A stretch of DNA of 64,000 nucleotides from CAWJTV01 sp963845695 (GTDB lineage Bacteria > Planctomycetota > Planctomycetia > Isosphaerales > Isosphaeraceae), in assembly GCA_963845695.1 (NCBI GenBank), contig CAWJTQ010000003.1:267475-331474 (forward strand), written 5' to 3'. Below the pieces are notes generated by a model. It worked only from the letters and a program-made list of their open reading frames with translations. It made no database searches and was not told where the DNA came from. Below, in pieces: positions 50,661 to 62,343 of the stretch (positions are counted from its first letter, which is position 1; every line of letters begins with the position of its first letter). The translations under genes and the position numbers were made by a program.

Positions 50661-52724
50661 TTGATGAGGTTGCTCATGGGCTCCTTGGACTTATCTCCGG
50701 GGGCGCATCTTCGTGCGCCAACGATCCCTTGGCCAAGACGGTCTCGGCGATTCGCCTTGACAGGCGAGCCCCTCGAAACCCGACAACTCCTTTCCGCGGC
50801 AGCCTTTCAACCCGCCACTGCGGTGAGCGTGGGGCCAACTCCCGCATTCGCCCAGACAAACGTCTCCCCGGTCGGTCCTCTGCGTTCGCCAGGAGGTCCC
50901 ACAGGCTTCTCCCCGACCCAGATCCAGACAGCCTACGGCGTCAACCAGATCACATTCAACACCACGAGCGGCCCCGTCGTGGGCAACGGAGCCGGACAAA
51001 CCATCGCGCTCATTGAAGAATACTACGATCCGTACATCTTGTCGAATCTCAATACATTCGACAGCCAGTACGGTCTGAGCGCCTCCGCCGTCGTTCACGC
51101 AATACGTCCAGACCGGATTGCGGTCCGACAATACCAGCTGGTGCATCGAGACTTCGCTGGACGTGGAATGGGCGCACGCGATCGCTCCCGACGCGAACAT
51201 CGTGGTCATGGAAGCCGCTCCTGGCCCCAACTCCAACCCACTGGAATACCTCCTGGATGCCGTGGATTACGCGAGCGCATTGTCCGGGGTCTCGGTGGTA
51301 TCGATGAGCTGGGGAAGCAGCGAGTTCTCGGGCGAAACGGGGGACGATAGCACGTTCCTGACCCCCTCGAACCATAGCAACGTGGCCTTCGTGGCATCCT
51401 CGGGCGACTCGTCGGTCGTGGAGTATCCCTCAGTCTCGCCCAATGTCCTGGCCGTTGGTGGTACGTCTCTGACTCTGAACAGTAACGGGACCTACGGCTC
51501 CGAGACGGGATGGAGCGGCAGCGGAGGTGGGACGAGTTCTTACGAGACCGAGCCTTCGTATCAGAACTCTGTCCAATCGACGGGCCAACGGACCACCCCC
51601 GATATCGCCTGGGACGCCAATCCGTCCACGGGTGTCGCGGTGTACGATTCGGTCGGTGGTTACGGGTGGGTCGAGGTTGGCGGTACCAGCGTTGGTGCGC
51701 CTTCGTGGGCTGGCCTGGTCGCGATTGCGGACCAAGGTTTGTCGCTGAACAGTCAACCCACGCTCACCAACGACCAGTTGAGCAGTGCCCTTTACAGCTT
51801 GCCAGGCTCCGATTTCCACGACATCACCAGCGGCAAGAGCGGCAAGAATAGCGCCGGTCCCGGTTACGATCTCGTCACCGGGATCGGCAGTCCCGTCGCC
51901 AACTCGTTGATCCCGGATCTGGTGACCGCCGCCAGCCAGAAAAACGACGCCCTCGCCAACCTCCCCTCCTCCCCGACCGCAAGCGCCGCGACGGCGGGGT
52001 CAAGCGGCGTGAGACCGCACGACCTGAACAACATCACTTCGGGGAACGCCGGGAGCAGTTCGTCGTCCGCCGCGAGCTCGACGTCGCCCATCTCGATCAC
52101 GCCTCTGAACCCGGTAACCCTGACCGGATTACCGACAAACGGTCTGCTCGTCTACATCATCGTGCCGACCCAACCGATCGTCGTCCATCTCGGCTCGAGC
52201 ATGGAGCCGGTGACGACGCAAGCGATCCTCGCGACGGCAACGAGCGAGGAAGCGCCGACAACCTCGACGCACTTCGGGCAGGGCGGACTCCCGGACGACC
52301 TGGGACAGCCGTGGGCGAAGCCAATCACTGTCCAACCGCAGGCGCCGCATCGGTCGACGTCGTCGAGCCATTCCAACCCGGCGAGGCCGAACCGGCTCCG
52401 GCCGAGCAGGGCCAACCGGCTCCGGCGCCTGGAGCCGCTCGGACCCGGGCATTGCCCGCGTTCTCGGATCCCGGAGTCGAGACCGTGCTGGATCTCTCCG
52501 ATTGGAGTCTGCTCCCAGCCTCTCACTGGAGGGAATCGCCGCGGCCGGATGAGAGCCGCGCCTCATGGGTGCCCTCGACGTCGATGTTCGGCATCGCCGC
52601 CGTGGCGATGGGTGGGTATCAGTTCGCGCTGCGACAGTCCGACCGTTTCCACGGGCGTTGGGTTCCGGGCCGTTCGAGAGCAAGGCGTTCAGCCTCGCCT
52701 CGCCTCGGGTCGGCCATAAGCTGA
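50661..52724 (+). CDS. Secreted S53 (sedolisin) serine-carboxyl peptidase (frameshifted)
   Basis: It begins with a basic N-terminus carrying the planctomycete 'GEPLETRQLLSAAAF' motif, then an N-terminal propeptide-like part. The catalytic domain has 'SWCIETSLDVEWAHAIAP' (Glu and Asp four apart, as in sedolisin), 'FVASSGDSS' (oxyanion Asp) and 'VEVGGTSVGAPSWAGLVA' (nucleophilic Ser). The C-terminal Ca site is 'FHDITSGKSG' and 'GYDLVTGIGSP'. A Ser/Thr/Pro-rich region follows, with a possible C-terminal helix ('STSMFGIAAVAMGGYQFALR'). The frame changes near 51090 and 52340. It is exported and probably cell-surface bound. Confidence 0.85.
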
Positions 52725-52730
52725 ACGACG

Positions 52731-53673
52731 TTACCCCGGTTTCTTGAACAGGTCGAGGAATCGGTCCTCGTACTCCTTGTAAAGTTCGAGTCGATCCAGC
52801 TCTCGTTTCAGCTCATACGCCTTCGAGCGATCCCGACTGGCCTGGCGGAAGAGATTCTCGATGCGATCCCGGTCTTCGGGCGTAGGGCCATCCCCTTCCT
52901 CGGAGACCGGTTCGAATTCGCCCGAGTCGTCTTCGGATTGGCCCTGCTGCTCCAGAGCCTCCTCGACCTTCTCCAGGATCTCTCCAAGCTTCTGCTCGAC
53001 TTCCTTGGCTTGTTCGGAAAGTTCGCCGAGATCGATCGGAATGTTCGCGATGGTGGAGAAGGCCTCAAGAACAGCCAGCGATGCCTTGGGGAACGGAAAC
53101 GGGAGCTGGGCGAAGATATGCGGCATCTCGCCCAAGAGGCAGGCGCCGCGGAGACCGCTCTCGGCCGCGACGCCCAGGAGCACGCCGTTGAGCCCGCCAA
53201 TCTGACCGTCCTCGAGGACCTCCAGATCCAATCGCTTCAGCTCGGCGAGGCTCTCGGGATCGGTCGCTGCGACGAAGACTGCGCGAGGCATGCTCGGGAT
53301 GCATCCGTGTGGCCATCGCGGCAAACGTATAAACGCGTTCCACACCCAGTTGCCGCGCGAACTCGATAAGCCGGCGACAGAAGGCATATCGCCCCTTCGG
53401 TGGCTGGGCATCGCCGATGAACACGACGATGTCGTTCTTGCCGGCCGGGTCCTTCCAGGCGAAGAAGCGGCTGCGCGGCAATCGGCCGGTGCGGATCAGC
53501 CCCTCCTTGACTTCGACATGCTCCACGTCGAATAACTCGTGAGCGGAGAACTCCGCCAGTATGTGCATGTCAAGCTTCGTCGCCAGGTAGTATCCCGCGC
53601 TGATCGCGACATGCCCCATCCCCGGCCAGACCGCGATCAGCCACGGCTTGTCCAGCTTCAATTCGCCTGCCAT
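52731..53673 (-). CDS. PAC2 family protein (frameshifted)
   Basis: A ~314-residue PAC2-type (proteasome assembly chaperone-like) protein. It begins 'KPWLIAVWPGMGHVAISAGY' and 'LATKLDMHILAEFSAHELFD'. After 'TFAAMATRMHPEHASR' the frame changes near 53290 to 'VFVAATDPESLAELKRLDLE' and 'GLNGVLLGVAAESGLRGACL'. The C-terminal ~90 residues are an acidic coiled coil ('QKLGEILEKVEEALEQQG'). PAC2 proteins in bacteria often sit with carboxylate-amine ligase-type genes; their role is unclear. Confidence 0.8.
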
Positions 53674-55097
53674 CCTTCCGCCCCCTTCTCGGCGTCATCC
53701 CATATCGAATCGGCGTCCCTAAGAACCCTGAGATGTGCGAGTGTCTGGCGATCGCAAGTTTCGAGATCCCACCCAGATCCCCATGAGTCAGATCGAGGAT
53801 CGGAAATCCGCAATCGGGAATCTCGAATCAGGAATCTGGAGAGCCTCACCGGCTGCGGCGGAAGCCGCGCATGGATCATGGCATCGCGACCGGACCGCGA
53901 CAAGGCCTAATTCCTTACACAGCATTCTTCGGGGGTAAGACGCAGTTCGCAAGGGCCGCGGGTCTGGTTAGTCTGTCAAGGTCGGTTTCCCAATTCCCTC
54001 AGATCCCAAGTCCACGCGTTCACGAACGATGCCTTCTACCAAGAATAGGGCCACGGATCCAAGGACGATCTTCGCACGGGTGCCATACTACGCGGTCAGG
54101 CGACCCAGGAGCTGGCAAGCTACGAAATGCGCGGGCACCAGGGTCAGCTTCACGTCAAGGTCTGAGTCCGTGGGGCTCACTCATCACGCGAGCTGGAACG
54201 CTCAAAGAGTGAAGTGCGCCCTGGGATTGGACCACCTGGGGAATGCTCTTATGGTGCCGCGATCGCCTCGGCCTGACGATAGCGCACGGGCGTGATCCCT
54301 GCGCAAGGTTTCGAACCGTCAGTGATCCGGGACGAAAGACACAGCCGCTGCGCCTTCGGGTAGGACCTGATACGGGAAGTTGGGCCAAAGCGGACGAGGT
54401 AGCCGCTCAATCTGCCGGGGGTTTACGAATCGGCAGGCCCAGCGACTTGCCGGAGATCCGAGTACACTCAGACCGAATCGCTCGAGGTGATGCCGCTCCG
54501 CTCGGAGTGGTACCGGCCGCAGACGGCCACTCGGATCTTGGCATCGCTGCGGGGGGCCAGGCGCGCGAAGAGGTTGCAGGATCGGCTGCTCAACCTGACC
54601 CGGCCGAGGAGAACCCCTCGGGTCGTCTGCTCAGCGACGTGGGAGCCAGAGTGGCCGAGCCGAGCACGATGATCAGGGCCGGCAGCGGGGCAACGACCAG
54701 CACGCCCCCGTTGCGTGACCCAGAACTCCAAGGACTGACGGAACAGGAGATCGGCACCGTGTTGGGCATCGTCCGATGGCCGATCTTCCGGTACGTGGCC
54801 ATGCCGGTGGCGCCGCGATCGGGGGGCCTTCGAACGGACCGGGGAGCCGTGTCAGAGCCGCGGCCACCAACCGAACAGAGTATCGGGAGCCCATCACGCC
54901 AGCTTTCAGGTCCAGAGCTCCTAACGGGCGTTCAGTAGCAGCATCATCGACCAGGGCGGAAGTCAAAAACGGGGGGACGACGACGAACCGGCCGTGAGTG
55001 ACCCTTTGTCGGCGATGCGGCATGAGAAAATTGTATGAGATCGGCTCGACCGGATAATAAACGGGTAGAGGCCCGTCACGATCGAAGGGGCGGCATG
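53674..55097. other. 1.4 kb intergenic region without convincing gene
   Basis: It holds a short repetitive tract at about 53785-53850 with units like 'ATCGGAAATCCGCAATCGG' whose translation ('RKSAIGNLESGIW') resembles a peptide pattern seen between genes in many bacteria. Two open frames (54243-54938 plus; 54673-55023 minus) lack recognisable domains. Confidence 0.45.
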
Positions 55098-56590
55098 ATG
55101 AAGAATAGTTGCATGCATGCGGCGATTCGAGAGCTGGGCACGCTCTTCAACGAGGGCGCCGTCGGAATGCTCTCGGACGGGCAATTGCTGGATCGGTTCG
55201 TGGAACGACGTGACGCCTCGTCCTTCGAGGCGATCGTCGAGCGATACGGGCCGCTCGTCTGGGGCGTCTGCCGCCGCGTCCTCCGGAATCACCACGACGC
55301 CGAAGATGCCTTCCAGGCCACGTTTCTGGTCCTCGCCCGGAAGGCGGCTTCGGTCATGCCGCGGGAGAAGCTGGGCAACTGGCTCTACGGGGTGGCATTC
55401 CAGACGGCCATGAACGCGAAAACCACCAGGGCGAAGCGGCGGGTCCGGGAACGTCCGGCCTGGGAGATGACCGAACCCGAAGCGGTCCCGCACGAGCACG
55501 CGGAAGAATTGCTCTCGCGGCTGGATCGGGAGGTGGCCCGCCTGCCCGAGAAGTACCGCCGGCCCATCATCCTCTGCGAGCTGGAGGGGAAGACCCACCG
55601 GCAAGCGGCCGAGCAACTCGGCTGGCCCGTCGGCACGGTCTCGGGTCGGCTGTCGCGGGCCAGGGCGCTGCTGGCGAGCCGGTTGTCTCGCCCCGGCACG
55701 CCGCTCACGGTCGGGGCGCTGGGAGTCCTGTTGGCTCATGATGTGGCGCGGGCCGGCGTGCCAGCCGAGTTGGTCCGCTCGACGGCCCAGGCGGCGAGTT
55801 TATCGATGGCGGGAAAGGCGGTGGCGGCGGGGGTGGTCTCCGCCCAGGTCGCTGCCCTAACAGAGGAGGCATTGAAGACCATGTTGATCAACAAGCTCAC
55901 GCTCGCCACGGCGATGCTCCTGGTGGCCCTGGCACTCGCGGCCGGCGGGACGAGCTTCACCTACCGGGCACACGCCATGGAACCCGCGGATCCGACGAAG
56001 GACGCCGAGAAATCCAGGGAGCGATCGAATGCGGCTGAGGTGGTGCAGGCGGAGATCCCGCCACCGGACGAACAGCCGAAACCGGCCGAGTCATCGAAAG
56101 CGGAGCAACCGAAGCACGTTGATGCGACGAAACAGGACCAGCCGAAACCTGCCGCGGCGTCGAAGGAGGCAGTCGGATCCGAACGAGCTGGTCGCCAGGG
56201 AGGAGGCAGAGACCGCGCTCTCGTGGAGGAGCAATGGCGACGCACAAACCAGCGCATGCTGGATTCTGGCGGATACTCATTCACGGCCTCGCGAACCGGA
56301 AACGTGGCCTTAGCCTACAGTCCCGCGACCCGAGAAGTGAAGGCCGTTCGGCTGAACGCGACGCACGACCAGCCGTTGTGGGTGACAGCCGTTGTCGTTG
56401 ACGCCAAGAACTCCCAAGTCGCCGCCCGCAGGGACAGCCGATCAAGGTGACGCCCAGGGAGCTCAAGGGCGCGTGGGTCGTGGGGCTGCGTCTCGAGGGG
56501 CCGAAGATCACCCGGGTCGCTGTCTACAACATCGAGTCGGGCAAGTGGGCACCCCTGAACCTGGACCAACCGGCCAGCGGAGTCGTCTGA
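55098..56590 (+). CDS. ECF sigma factor with TM segment and C-terminal domain (frameshifted near end)
   Basis: It starts 'MMKNSCMHAAIRELGTLFNE' after a GGGG-containing site. Region 2: 'DAEDAFQATFLVLARKAAS', region 4: 'GKTHRQAAEQLGWPVGTVSG'. A TM helix ('LTLATAMLLVALALAAGG') is followed by a Lys/Pro/Glu-rich linker with repeated 'EQPK' and 'QPKPA' units. The last ~100 residues include 'GNVALAYSPATREVKAVRLN' and, after a frame change near 56430, 'KITRVAVYNIESGKWAPLNL'. No named domain is recognised in this end. Like the other two, it is probably a membrane-tethered sigma factor. Confidence 0.8.
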
Positions 56591-57198
56591 GCCGATGGCC
56601 CTCGGGCCCCGGCGCGGCGGCATACGAGGTCGGTCGATTTCTCTATATCTACCGACACAGAGACATCCACATGGGATCGTCTGGACGTCCGCATGCCGAC
56701 GACAAGCAGGAACGCGCATGCGACCAAAGGCCGATGAGGTGTGCCCCGGAATTCCGCGTCCTCGGGCGGGGTGGGAGGACTTCGCCCCCTCGGCCGACGG
56801 CGGCCCGCGACGTATCGGTCCGACCGGCCAGGCCCTCCGTCGCCCGGGCCCCACGCCCGCGCTTCGGTCATTGTGAGTGTCCCCAGGCAGACGTGGAATG
56901 CCCCGACGTTGGCTTTCCCCCGTGATACCGATCGGGAAATCGGGCTCTCCCGCACTCGATGGTGACGGTGCCACCTCGGCCGGAATGACCGAATTCCGTC
57001 AACTGGGGCTGCTATGGATGGCGGTCGTGGATCATCAAAACCGCGGAAGAGCTCTGATCGTATCGGCAGCGCCAACCGATTCGAGCAGATCGGGAACGCA
57101 GGCGGTCGATTCCCGAGTTGGCCCAGGAAATACCTGCCCACCCCCTTGACGGCCGGTGGACGCCGCGTATTATATGAGCGTGCTCATTTTGGGGGTCC
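56591..57198. other. Intergenic stretch upstream of tetR/ubiB operon
   Basis: About 600 bases with only shadow-like short frames. The segment just before 57199 is a natural place for the TetR operator; 'GTATTATATGAGCGTGCTCA' at about 57168-57187 includes the dyad TGAGCGTGCTCA. Confidence 0.45.
57176..57187. promoter_or_regulatory. Candidate TetR-family operator dyad
   Basis: TGAGCGTGCTCA is a near-perfect palindrome (TGAGC / GCTCA with two central bases), 11 bases before the tetR ATG. TetR regulators often bind such dyads in front of their own gene; inferred only from position and symmetry. Confidence 0.4.
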
Positions 57199-57830
57199 CA
57201 TGCGAATCACCACGGCTGCGCGAGAAGCCACCCGGCGCCGGATTCTCGAGGTCGCTCGCGAGCGGTTCGCGGCTCAGGGGTTCGATGCCGTCACGACCCG
57301 CGACATCGCCGGCGCGGCGGCGATCGCGACCGGGACGCTCTTCAACTACTTCGCGACCAAGGAGGCGATCGCTGTGGCGATCGTCGCCGAGGCCCTGGCC
57401 GAGGCCCGCGCCGGCTTTGATGCCAGATCCCGCCGCGGGGACTCGCTGGAGGAGGAGCTCTTCGCCCTCGTCGCCGCCGAGCTCCGCGCGCTCCGGCCGC
57501 ACCGGAATTACCTGGCGCCGGTCCTCGAGACCGCTTTGGGCCCGCTCGCGACCCGACGGGGGGACGCCGGAGAGGCGATGCGCCGCGAGCACTTGGGGGT
57601 CGTGGGCCGTCTCCTGGAGGCCGACGGCTGGCCGGGGCCGCTCGAACCTGGATCGGCGACATCTTTACTGGACCCTCTACGTCGGGGTGCTGAGCTTCTC
57701 GGCGCACGACCCATCGCCGAACCAGGAGGACACCCTCGCCGTGCTCGACCAGTCGCTCAGGGCGTTCGTGTCGATCCTTCCCCCGAAGGCCGGGGTAGCC
57801 GCCCCTGCCCGCTCGCGAGGTGCCTTATGA
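57199..57830 (+). CDS. TetR/AcrR-family transcriptional regulator (frameshifted)
   Basis: A 210-residue regulator with the N-terminal TetR helix-turn-helix: 'RRRILEVARERFAAQGFDAV', 'TTRDIAGAAAIATGTLFNYF' and 'ATKEAIAVAIVAEAL'. The ligand-binding half continues 'LFALVAAELRALRPHRNYLA', and after a frame change near 57655 'LYWTLYVGVLSFSAHDPSPN'. Its stop overlaps the next gene's ATG (ATGA), so it forms an operon with the UbiB-like kinase and may regulate it in response to an unknown small molecule. Confidence 0.85.
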
Positions 57831-59258
57831 CGACGTGGGCCGCGGGATTCGGTCGCCATTACCCGGGAGGTGGGGACGAACCGGGTTCGCCGTCTGGACT
57901 CCCAGCGTCGATCGTCGCGGACCTGGCCCGCCGGCCGGTCCCGGCCGACCTCCCACGCCGACTCTGGGCAATCGGCGGAGCGACCGCCAAGGTCGGCGCG
58001 GCCTACCTCGCCGCGTGGCTCAGGAACTGGCCGCGTGGCGTCGTGGACGACCCGGCTGCGACCCGGGTGCACCTGCGCGGCCAGGGAGATCCTCGCCACG
58101 ATGGGCTATCTGCGGGGTGGCCTGCTCAAGGCGGGGCAGATGCTGGCCTCGTGCTCCGAGCCCCTGCCGGGCGAGTTCGCGGAGGCCCTCGAGCGGCTCC
58201 ACTTCCAGGCACCCCCGATGCACTTCTCGCTCCTGCGGGAGCACTTCCGCAACGAGCTCGGCTGCGAGCCCGAGGACGCGTTCGCCACCTTCGAGACGCG
58301 GGCGATGGCCGCGGCGTCCCTCGGGCAAGTCCACCGGGCACGGCTCGAATCCGGGCAGGCCGTCGCCGTGAAGGTCCAGTACCCGGGCATCGCGCGCGCC
58401 ATTCGGAGCGACTTCGCGGGCCTGCGGGCCCTGCTGCTCCCGCTCCGGCTGGCCGGCGACTGGGAGAGCGTGAAGGCCCAGATCGAGGACATCCTCCGGA
58501 TCGTCGAGGGCGAGACCGACTACCTGGCGGAGGCCGCCGCGCTCCGGGAAGCCCGCGCCCTGTTCCATGAGGGCGACGGTATTGTCGTCCCGCGGGTCTA
58601 CCCCGAGCACTCGTCGCGCCGCGTGCTCACGATGGAGTTGCTGGACGGGGTCCACCTGACGGAGTTCCTGGCGGGCGACCCGCCGCAGGATCTACGGGAC
58701 CGGCTCGGCGCGAAGATAATCCGGGCCATGGAGCGGCTCCGCTGCGCGGGCAGGCTCCTTCACGGTGACCCGCACCCGGGGAACTTCCTCTTCACCCCCC
58801 GGGGCGACCTGGGACTCATCGACCTCGGCTGCGTGCGGCGGATCGACCGCGAGGACTGGGCCTGGTACCTCCGCGTGGAGCGGGCGATGCGCGACGGTGC
58901 CGACGACGGGGCCTCCGCGCGGGCGCTCGTCGCGGCGGGCCGCGACGAGCTGCTCGAGCCCGAGCGAGAGGAGCTCCTGGCGGGCTTGTGGCGCTGGTTG
59001 GCCCGGGCGTTCCGGCATGAGGGCCCCTTCGACTTCGGCTCCGAGGAGTTCTTCCGGGAGGGCACGGCCGCCCTCGCCCGGGTCCTCGGCCGGTGCTACC
59101 TGAGGGGCCGGCCCTCGGCGGCGCTCGAAATCCGCGCGAGGATGGGCGCGGCGCTCGTTCTCCACCGGCTCCGGGCCCGCGTGGACGTGCGGAGCATCTG
59201 GGAGCACGAACGAGCGGCCGGCCCATTGCCGGGCGCCGTGGCGGGCGGGCGCCAATGA
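57826..59258 (+). CDS. ABC1/AarF/UbiB-family kinase-like protein (frameshifted)
   Basis: A ~475-residue ABC1-type atypical kinase. It begins 'MTTWAAGFGRHYPGGGDEPG' and, after a frame change near 58090 (an extra G in a G run), carries the family KxGQ motif 'GGLLKAGQMLASC', 'AAASLGQVHRARL', 'AVAVKVQYPGIARAI', 'LHGDPHPGNFLFTP' and 'LGLIDLGCVRRID'. Members support ubiquinone or other isoprenoid-lipid processes. It is coupled to TetR by a four-base overlap. The absence of nearby quinone genes leaves its pathway open. Confidence 0.85.
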
Positions 59259-59334
59259 TCAATGACGCCCAACCGATGGCGTCCTACAACGACGCCGGTT
59301 CTGTCTTCGACACCTCTTTCGAGGGACGCGAACC

Positions 59335-61073
59335 ATGTTCACGCGGCGACGAGCGCTTGCCATTCTCGGGGCGGCGGGGATCGGAACGAGCGTCTTTCAG
59401 CGGGCGTTGGCGCAGAAGGCGGCGGAAGGACCGATCTCGCCGGAGATGGTTGCGGATGCCGAGTGGGTCGCAGGGATCAAGCTCACTCCGGCGCAGCGCG
59501 AGGCGGCGGCCAGCCATCTGAATCAGTATCGAGAATCGATGAAACGCATGCGCGCGATCGAACTCGACAATTCGCAGCGTCCCGGGCTCGACTTCAGGCC
59601 GTTGACGAGCCCTGCGTCCCAGCCCGACCCGCGCGGTTATCAAGTCACGGCATCGCCGAAGCCGGCATCGCGGCGCCGGCACGCCCCGACTCCGACGAGG
59701 ACCTGGCCTTCGCCTCGATCCGACACATCGGGGCCTTGTTGCGCAGCCGAACGGTTTCATCCGTCGAGCTGACGAAGCTCTACCTCGCCCGTCTGCGCCG
59801 CTACGACCCATTGCTCAAATGCGTCGTGACGTTCATGGACGAGCTCGCACTCGATCAGGCGAAGCGAGCCGATCGCGAGTTGGCCGAGGGGAAGGATCGT
59901 GGAGCTCTGCACGGGATTCCGTGGGGGCTGAAGGACATCATCGCCTATCCCGGCTATCCGACGACCTGGTGCGCCCCGCAGTATCGCAACCGCGTCATCA
60001 ACGTGAAGGCGGCCGTCGCCGAGCGGCTGGAGAATGCAGGGGCCGTGCTCGTCGCCAAGCTCGCGACCAACCCATTCGCGGGAGGGGGAGTTCAATGGTA
60101 CCGCGGCCTGACCCGATGTCCCTGGAACCCGCACCTGGATGCAGCGGGCTCCTCATCGGGCTCCGCCTCGGCGATCGCCGCCGGACTCGTCGGCTTCTCA
60201 ATTGCGACTGATACCGGCGGCAGCATTATTGGTCCGTCCATGCGCTGCGGCGCGGTTGGGCTGCGTCCAACCTACGGCCGCGTGAGCCGGTACGGCTGCA
60301 TGCAATTGTGCTGGTCGCTCGATACGGTCGGGCCGATCTGTCGAAGCGCCGACGACTGCGGGTTGGTCTTCGCCGCGATCCACGGCGCCGATCCGCGAGA
60401 CGCGGTTTCCGTCGATCGCCCCTATGTGTGGCCCTCCTCTCGCGACATCTCCACGATTAGGGTGGGGTACTCCCCGCAAGACGGCAAAGACGACGCTCGC
60501 GAGGAACTGCGAGTCCTGCGCGACCTCGGCGTCAAGCTCGTACCCATTCTCAAAACGAAGCTGTTGGACGACTACGGCCTAACGTACGACCTGGCGGAGG
60601 CGGTCGTCGCGATGGAGTCGGCCGCGTCGTTCGAAGAGCTGACGCGCCGCGGGGAACCGAAAGGAGTCCACGGTTGGCCCAGGTACTGGGTGAAAGGCCA
60701 TCTCTTGTCAGCCGTCGATTACCTGAAAATCAGCCGGTTGCGGGCGATCTACATGGAGCGATACGAGCGGTTGATGCAGGGAATCGACGTCTATCTCGGC
60801 TATGTCGGCGACGAGATGTACCCAAATCTCGCAGGGTATCCGCTAGCCGCGTTCCCTGCAAAATTCGAGAAAGACCACGGCTTCCTCATGCCTCGACCGC
60901 AGTTGATGGCAGGCCGCGCTTACGATGAGAGCACGCTGCTGGCTCTCACCGACGCTTATCAACGGGCGATTGGCCTCAAGGAACGACCTCCACTTGAGGA
61001 ATTCCTGGCCCAGAAGGACCAGTTCCTCAAAGACGAAAAAATCCCGGACGAGAATAAACTCTACATCGACTAG
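59335..61073 (+). CDS. Tat-exported amidase (amidase signature family, frameshifted)
   Basis: It starts 'MFTRRRALAILGAAGIG' with a twin-arginine (RRR) signal. After a frame change near 59640, the amidase signature fold appears: 'LHGIPWGLKDIIAYPG' (Lys of the Ser-Ser-Lys triad), 'DAAGSSSGSASAIAAGLVG' (cis-Ser) and 'IATDTGGSIIGPSMRCG' (nucleophile Ser). C-terminal parts include 'LAGYPLAAFPAKFEKDHGFL'. Total ~580 residues. It hydrolyses an amide bond, of unknown substrate, outside the cytoplasm. The next gene is a WD40 protein on the same strand 22 bases away. Confidence 0.85.
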
Positions 61074-61094
61074 CCAGAAAGACCAGAATCCGGA

Positions 61095-62225
61095 GTGAAC
61101 CATGCGACGCGGCGCGATCGATGGCGCGCGGGGCTCGGAGTGGCGCCGAACACGAAAGACGAGCACCTTGACTTTGATCCGGCGCGGACGGAAGGGAGAC
61201 CGGCCGGGATCCCCATGCCGGCCGGCTGGTGGGCGGGGGCCATCACGCTGGCCATCATGGGCTTGATCGCATTCCTGAACGACGAGTCGGGGCACCCACA
61301 CCCGCCGTCGCGGTTGATCCCACGCGAGCCCGGAACGAGCGCTTTCGGGTTTGCGGTCTCGCCGGACGGGAAGACCATCGCGACGACGCGCAGAGACGGC
61401 CGGTTGTCGCTCGACATCAGGGGCATCGAGCGGATTCTCGAGCTCCAGGCCCGGGCGTCGTGGGGCTTGTCCTTCTCGCCGGACAGCCGCTTCCTGGCCG
61501 TGGCACGGGACGAGCCCGGCATCCCCATCTTCGACCTCGCCGCAGGCCGATCGCGGATCATCTTGAACGAAGAAATCTCGTGTTCAAGAGCCCTGGCCTT
61601 CTCGCCCGACGGCCGGTCACTCGCGGCGTTGACGGCTCGGGATGGAGAAATCCTGCTGTGGGACCTCTCCGCGGGCCGGGTTCGCACGAGGCTGCGCGGT
61701 CGATTCTCTGCACTGGATCTCGCGTTCTCGCCCGATGGCCGGTCGCTCGCGGCCGGTGAGGGAGGCGAGAGGCGAGTCACGCTTTGGGATCTCGAGACCG
61801 GCCAGGCTCGGTCGATCTTCGGGAAACCATCCGAGGCGACCACATCGGTCGCCTTCTCACCCGACGGAAGCCTCCTGGCCGCCGCCGGGACGTACGATCG
61901 GGTCGTCCGGCTCTGGGAGCTGCCGTCGGGTCGATTGCGGCTCCGGATCTCAGGGCATACGGGAGGGTCCAACTGCGTCCGTTTTTCCCCGGATGGCGGC
62001 CTTCTGATCACGGCGGGGTCTGATGGGATGGTTCGCATCTGGAAGGTCGAGACCGGGGAGCCGATCGCCAGCCTGGATGGACGTTCGGGCCATTTCCTGG
62101 TGCTGCCGCGCCTGTTCCTCTCCGCTGATGGCCGGATGGTCGCCGCCCCCGGATTCGACAACGCTGTCCGGGTATGGGATCTGGACGACATCGACGAGGT
62201 TCCATTCCATCGAGCCGGGAAATGA
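61095..62225 (+). CDS. WD40-repeat protein, membrane anchored
   Basis: A 376-residue protein with an N-terminal membrane helix ('WWAGAITLAIMGLIAFL') and about seven WD40-type blades. Repeated units are 'FSPDGRSLAA', 'LWDLSAGRVRTRL', 'VTLWDLETGQAR', 'VRLWELPSGRLRLRI' and 'VRIWKVETGEPI'. A beta-propeller scaffold facing the periplasm is likely. The frame is intact. It follows the amidase directly and may be co-transcribed. Confidence 0.85.
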   Translation: MNHATRRDRWRAGLGVAPNTKDEHLDFDPARTEGRPAGIPMPAGWWAGAITLAIMGLIAFLNDESGHPHPPSRLIPREPGTSAFGFAVSPDGKTIATTRRDGRLSLDIRGIERILELQARASWGLSFSPDSRFLAVARDEPGIPIFDLAAGRSRIILNEEISCSRALAFSPDGRSLAALTARDGEILLWDLSAGRVRTRLRGRFSALDLAFSPDGRSLAAGEGGERRVTLWDLETGQARSIFGKPSEATTSVAFSPDGSLLAAAGTYDRVVRLWELPSGRLRLRISGHTGGSNCVRFSPDGGLLITAGSDGMVRIWKVETGEPIASLDGRSGHFLVLPRLFLSADGRMVAAPGFDNAVRVWDLDDIDEVPFHRAGK

Positions 62226-62343
62226 ATGATCCACAGGGGTCGGGTCAACAGCACCCAGCGCGGCGTGGATTGGCAAGTGAAGATCGACGATGCCCGCTGC
62301 AAACTCACGTCGGTCTACCGTAAAATCAAGCTGTGACAGAGCA

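Noticed and set aside
53785..53850. CRISPR-like short repeats
   Set aside because: Units are short, irregular and without uniform spacers; no cas genes in the window.
54243..54938. 231-residue plus-strand open frame
   Set aside because: No domain or ribosome-binding site; composition typical of non-coding GC-rich DNA.
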